Below, piece by piece: positions 61,860-64,000 of a DNA stretch of 64,000 bases. The stretch spans positions 62,001 through 126,000 of the forward strand of contig CAVTFG010000014.1 in assembly GCA_963734015.1 (NCBI GenBank). The letters run 5' to 3'. Source of the stretch: JALZKA01 sp963734015. Its GTDB lineage: Bacteria > Actinomycetota > Thermoleophilia > Solirubrobacterales > 70-9. How positions within the stretch are numbered: position 1 is the stretch's first letter; the number at the start of each line of letters is the position of its first letter. Made by a program: the position numbers and the translations under genes. The notes under the pieces were generated by a model. It saw nothing but the letters and a program-made list of their open reading frames with translations. It was not told the origin of the DNA and made no database searches.

Positions 61860-62046
61860 GCACCACCTCCACGCTCTCGCCCTCGCTCAGCCGCCGCTCC
61901 GTCCACTCGCCGCGGGGCACGACCTCGCCGTCGACCGCGACTGCCACGCCGCGCGCGGCGGCCTCGAGGCCGGACGCCTCGACGGCGTCGGCGACCGTCG
62001 CCTCCGCGCGCAACTCCGCGGTATCGCCGTTCAGTCGCACGTTCAT
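61840..62046 (-). CDS. thiS: Sulfur carrier protein ThiS
   Basis: 68 residues from ATG 62046 with the ubiquitin-like fold and terminal Gly-Gly (VVRAVQGG) that is thiocarboxylated to donate sulfur to ThiG. MNVRLNGDTAELRAEATVAD is a typical beginning. Lies between thiO and thiG with overlaps on both sides. Confidence 0.94.
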   Translation of the reverse strand: MNVRLNGDTAELRAEATVADAVEASGLEAAARGVAVAVDGEVVPRGEWTERRLSEGESVEVVRAVQGG

Positions 62047-63200
62047 CCGGGCACCTCGGCGCGCGTGTCCGTGAACCGCGCGGGGTCGGCGACCGCGAGC
62101 TCGGGTGGCGGCTCCTCGCCGCACAGCATCGCCGTGACGCCGGTCGCGGTCAGCGGTGCCAGCAGGATCCCGTTGCGGAAATGGCCGGTCGCCAGCAAGA
62201 GGCCTTCGAGCTCGCCCGGGCCGACGACCGGAGCGTTGTCGGGCGTCCCCGGCCGCAGCCCCGCCACGGCCCGCTCCAGCTCGAGCTCGGCCACATCGGG
62301 CAGGGCACGATAGGCCTCGCGCAGCAACTCGTGGACTCCGCCCGCCGTGACGCGGGTGTCGAAGCCAAGCTCCTCGACCGTCGCGCCGGCGACGAGCCGG
62401 CCGTCGGCCCGCGGCACCATATACACGCGCTCCGTGACCACGATCCTGTCCGCCGGCGGGCTGCCGTCGGTGGCGCGGAGGGTCAGGATCTGGCCCTTCA
62501 CGGGCCTGACCGGAGGGCGGGCCGCTGCGGGCAGCCAATCCGCCGTTCCCGACCACGCGCCGGCGGCGAGCACGGTCACGCCTGCACCATGGCGGGAGCC
62601 ATCGGCCGTCTCGACGCCCGAAATCCGGTCACCGTCGACGATCGCCCCGGTCACCTCGGCGCCCGTCGCCACCTCGGCGCCGGCACGCTCGCATGCGACG
62701 CGGAGCGCCGCCACCAGCGCACCCGGATCGACGCCGGCCTCGTGGGGAGCGTGGACCCCGCCGTGAATGCCGGGGTGAAGCCCGGGTTCGAGCCGGCGGC
62801 ACTCGCGCGGGCCGAGCCACTCGGCGTCAAGCGCCAGCGACTCCATGAGCTCGAAGCGGCGGCGGAGCTCGGCCGCCTCGTCGCGGTCGAGCGCGACGTG
62901 GAGCGACCCGCCGGGGATGAAGCCGGTGTCGAGGCCGCTCACGGCAGCCAGCTCGTCCGCGAACTCTGGCCACGCCGCGTGCGAAGCGAGCGCAGCCTCG
63001 AGCAGGCGGTCCTCGCCCCACGTGGTTTCCCCCACGGGCGCCAGCATCCCGGCGGCGACGCCCGACGCCCCCGACCCCGGTTCGTCACGCTCCAGCACCC
63101 GTACGCGCAGGCCGCGCTGGGCCGCGCGCCAGGCGCTCGCCAGACCGATCGCGCCGGCGCCGACGACTACCGCGTCGAGCTCTGAATTCCGTGTGGACAA
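62043..63200 (-). CDS. thiO: Glycine oxidase ThiO
   Basis: 385 residues; FAD enzyme producing the glycine imine for thiazole synthesis. VVVGAGAIGLASAWRAAQRG (FAD fold), GGVHAPHEAGVDPGALV, MVPRADGRLVAGATVEELGFD, LRPGTPDNAPVVG and LATGHFRNGILLAPLTA are conserved. Start TTG at 63198-63200, with a GGAGG ribosome-binding site located at 63211-63215 inside the TPP riboswitch. Stop overlaps thiS as ATGA. Confidence 0.93.
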   Translation of the reverse strand: MSTRNSELDAVVVGAGAIGLASAWRAAQRGLRVRVLERDEPGSGASGVAAGMLAPVGETTWGEDRLLEAALASHAAWPEFADELAAVSGLDTGFIPGGSLHVALDRDEAAELRRRFELMESLALDAEWLGPRECRRLEPGLHPGIHGGVHAPHEAGVDPGALVAALRVACERAGAEVATGAEVTGAIVDGDRISGVETADGSRHGAGVTVLAAGAWSGTADWLPAAARPPVRPVKGQILTLRATDGSPPADRIVVTERVYMVPRADGRLVAGATVEELGFDTRVTAGGVHELLREAYRALPDVAELELERAVAGLRPGTPDNAPVVGPGELEGLLLATGHFRNGILLAPLTATGVTAMLCGEEPPPELAVADPARFTDTRAEVPG

Positions 63201-63206
63201 ACGACA

Positions 63207-63302
63207 GCTACCTCCGCCGGCATTACCCGGTTCAGGTTCAGACGGTCGGCGGCCCGTCGCCGCCCTCTCAGCCCTACGTTTCGGGCTCCCGTTACCCCTC
63301 CG
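63207..63302 (-). ncRNA. TPP riboswitch
   Basis: Minus strand from ~63302 to 63207, directly ahead of thiO. Hallmarks in order: GGGGTAACGGGAGCCC, AGGGCTGAGAGGG, a GC-rich P3a hairpin (GGCGGCGACGGGCCGCC), then CTGAACCTGAACCGGGTAAT and GCCGGCGGAGGTAG. The closing strand contains GGAGG, 10 nt from the TTG start, so ligand binding should sequester the Shine-Dalgarno: translational off-switch. Confidence 0.93.
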
Positions 63303-63343
63303 ATGGTACCCGGGAGCGACCCCTCAGCGATACTCCGCGCGCG

Positions 63344-64000
63344 ATGGCCCCCGTCGAATCCACGCGCGAGGCAAGGCTCGAGCGCCTGGCGCGCTGCCGC
63401 CTGTATTTCGTGTGCGAGGGGCGGCCCGGTGACGGCGACCCGGCGCCCCTCCTGGACGCCGCCCTACGCGGCGGCGTCGACCTGATCCAGCTGCGCGAGA
63501 CGGCGCCGCGCTGCGCCGAGGAGCTCATCGCGCTCGCGGAGCCGTATCGCCGCGCCGCCGACGAGCACGGCGCCCTCTTCATCCTCAACGATCACCCGGA
63601 GCTGGTCGCGGCATGCGCGGCGGACGGCGTCCACGTCGGCCAGGACGATGTCCCGGTCGCCGAGGCTCGGGCACAGGCGGGTGCCGAGGCGATCGTTGGG
63701 CTCTCGACCCACTCCGCCCAGCAGTTCGACACGGCGCTCGCAGCCGCCGGCGACGATCGGCCCGACCAGCTCAGCGTGGGGCCCGTCTGGGAGACACCAA
63801 CCAAGGAGGGCCGGCCGGCGACCGGCCTGGAGCTGATCGAGCACGCCGCCGCAGCCGGGGGCGACGCGGCGTGGTTCGCGATCGGCGGGATCGATGCCGG
63901 CAACATCGCCGAGGTTGTGGCCGCCGGCGCGCGCCGGGCCGTGGTCGTGCGCGCGATCCGCGACGCGGCTGACCCGGGCGCCGCCGCGCGAACGCTGCGG
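63344..64000 (+). CDS. thiE: Thiamine-phosphate synthase ThiE, runs off the edge
   Basis: 219 codons visible from ATG 63344, frame still open at the window end. CRLYFVCEGRPGDGD, VDLIQLRETAP, FILNDHPELVAACAADGVHVGQDDV, GLSTHSAQQFDTAL, DQLSVGPVWETPTKEG and FAIGGIDAGNIAEVVAAGA match ThiE, which couples the pyrimidine and thiazole halves. ATG follows GATACT (63329-63334) by 9 nt, so leaderless and not under the divergent riboswitch. Confidence 0.92.
   Translation, partial: MAPVESTREARLERLARCRLYFVCEGRPGDGDPAPLLDAALRGGVDLIQLRETAPRCAEELIALAEPYRRAADEHGALFILNDHPELVAACAADGVHVGQDDVPVAEARAQAGAEAIVGLSTHSAQQFDTALAAAGDDRPDQLSVGPVWETPTKEGRPATGLELIEHAAAAGGDAAWFAIGGIDAGNIAEVVAAGARRAVVVRAIRDAADPGAAARTLR

Overview
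The window is very GC-rich, densely packed DNA from what looks like an actinobacterium, most plausibly the Thermoleophilia branch (Gaiellales/Solirubrobacterales-like). Supporting signs are the gene content (group 1h uptake hydrogenase with actinobacterial accessory genes, a Nur-type nickel regulator, DUF2277, purSQL, FHA/Ser-Thr-kinase pairs), frequent GTG/TTG starts, and many genes whose start codon lies only about 6-12 nt after a TAnnnT -10 hexamer with no Shine-Dalgarno (leaderless mRNA). The class assignment is inference; no rRNA is present.

Layout. 1-8 kb: end of a threonine-synthase-like gene, a PP-loop protein with an Arg-rich tail, a beta-lactamase-fold protein, clpB behind a degenerate HAIR-like palindrome, a Vps62-like protein and a TylF-type methyltransferase. 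8-29 kb: a purine biosynthesis region (purD, purE, purB, purC, purS, purQ, purL, purF, purN, purH) interrupted by two exopolysaccharide-type genes, a csoR-P450 operon on the other strand, DUF2277, a DM13 protein, an FHA regulator divergent from a Ser/Thr kinase, and a recQ-like helicase. 28.8-33 kb: a signalling block with tandem OmpR-type repeats, a low-complexity gene, a kinase-like gene with DFS in place of DFG, a small Arg/Pro-Ala/Asp protein, and a histidine kinase/response regulator pair. 33-34.7 kb: a damaged stretch with a truncated amidase, two fragments of one VOC/glyoxalase gene and two tRNAs. 34.7-39.2 kb: an Rrf2 regulator and a sulfate ABC transporter operon (sbp-cysT-cysW-cysA). 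39.6-55.2 kb: nickel and hydrogen. A perfect Nur box precedes nur and a NicO-type nickel transporter; converging on them is a 15-gene minus-strand operon running hypC, a second hypC, hypD, hypE, hydrogenase small and large subunits, NifU-like, three accessory proteins, protease, hypA, hypB, tandem-SIS protein, hypF. 55.3-61 kb: a methyltransferase and a sulfide-handling set (DUF4395, sulfide:quinone-oxidoreductase-like, a second Rrf2, flavin reductase, persulfide-dioxygenase/rhodanese). 61-64 kb: thiamine genes thiOSG behind a TPP riboswitch, with divergent thiE running off the end.

How they work together: nickel import and its regulation feed a high-affinity H2 oxidation system; sulfate uptake, the Rrf2 regulators and persulfide enzymes form a sulfur theme; the purine genes give near-complete de novo IMP synthesis (no purK or purM here).

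Quality caveat: at least 25 single-base-type frame breaks are visible, several in normally essential genes (purB, purC, purS, purQ) and several compensating within one gene. I read most as sequence or assembly indel errors and annotate those genes as full-length spans with the break noted.

Most novel-looking signal: two short upstream ORFs, one overlapping the purC start and one ending just before purF, that share the N-terminus (M/V)SDARRExx(F/L)AS with synonymous codon differences. They are candidate regulatory leader peptides of purine genes.
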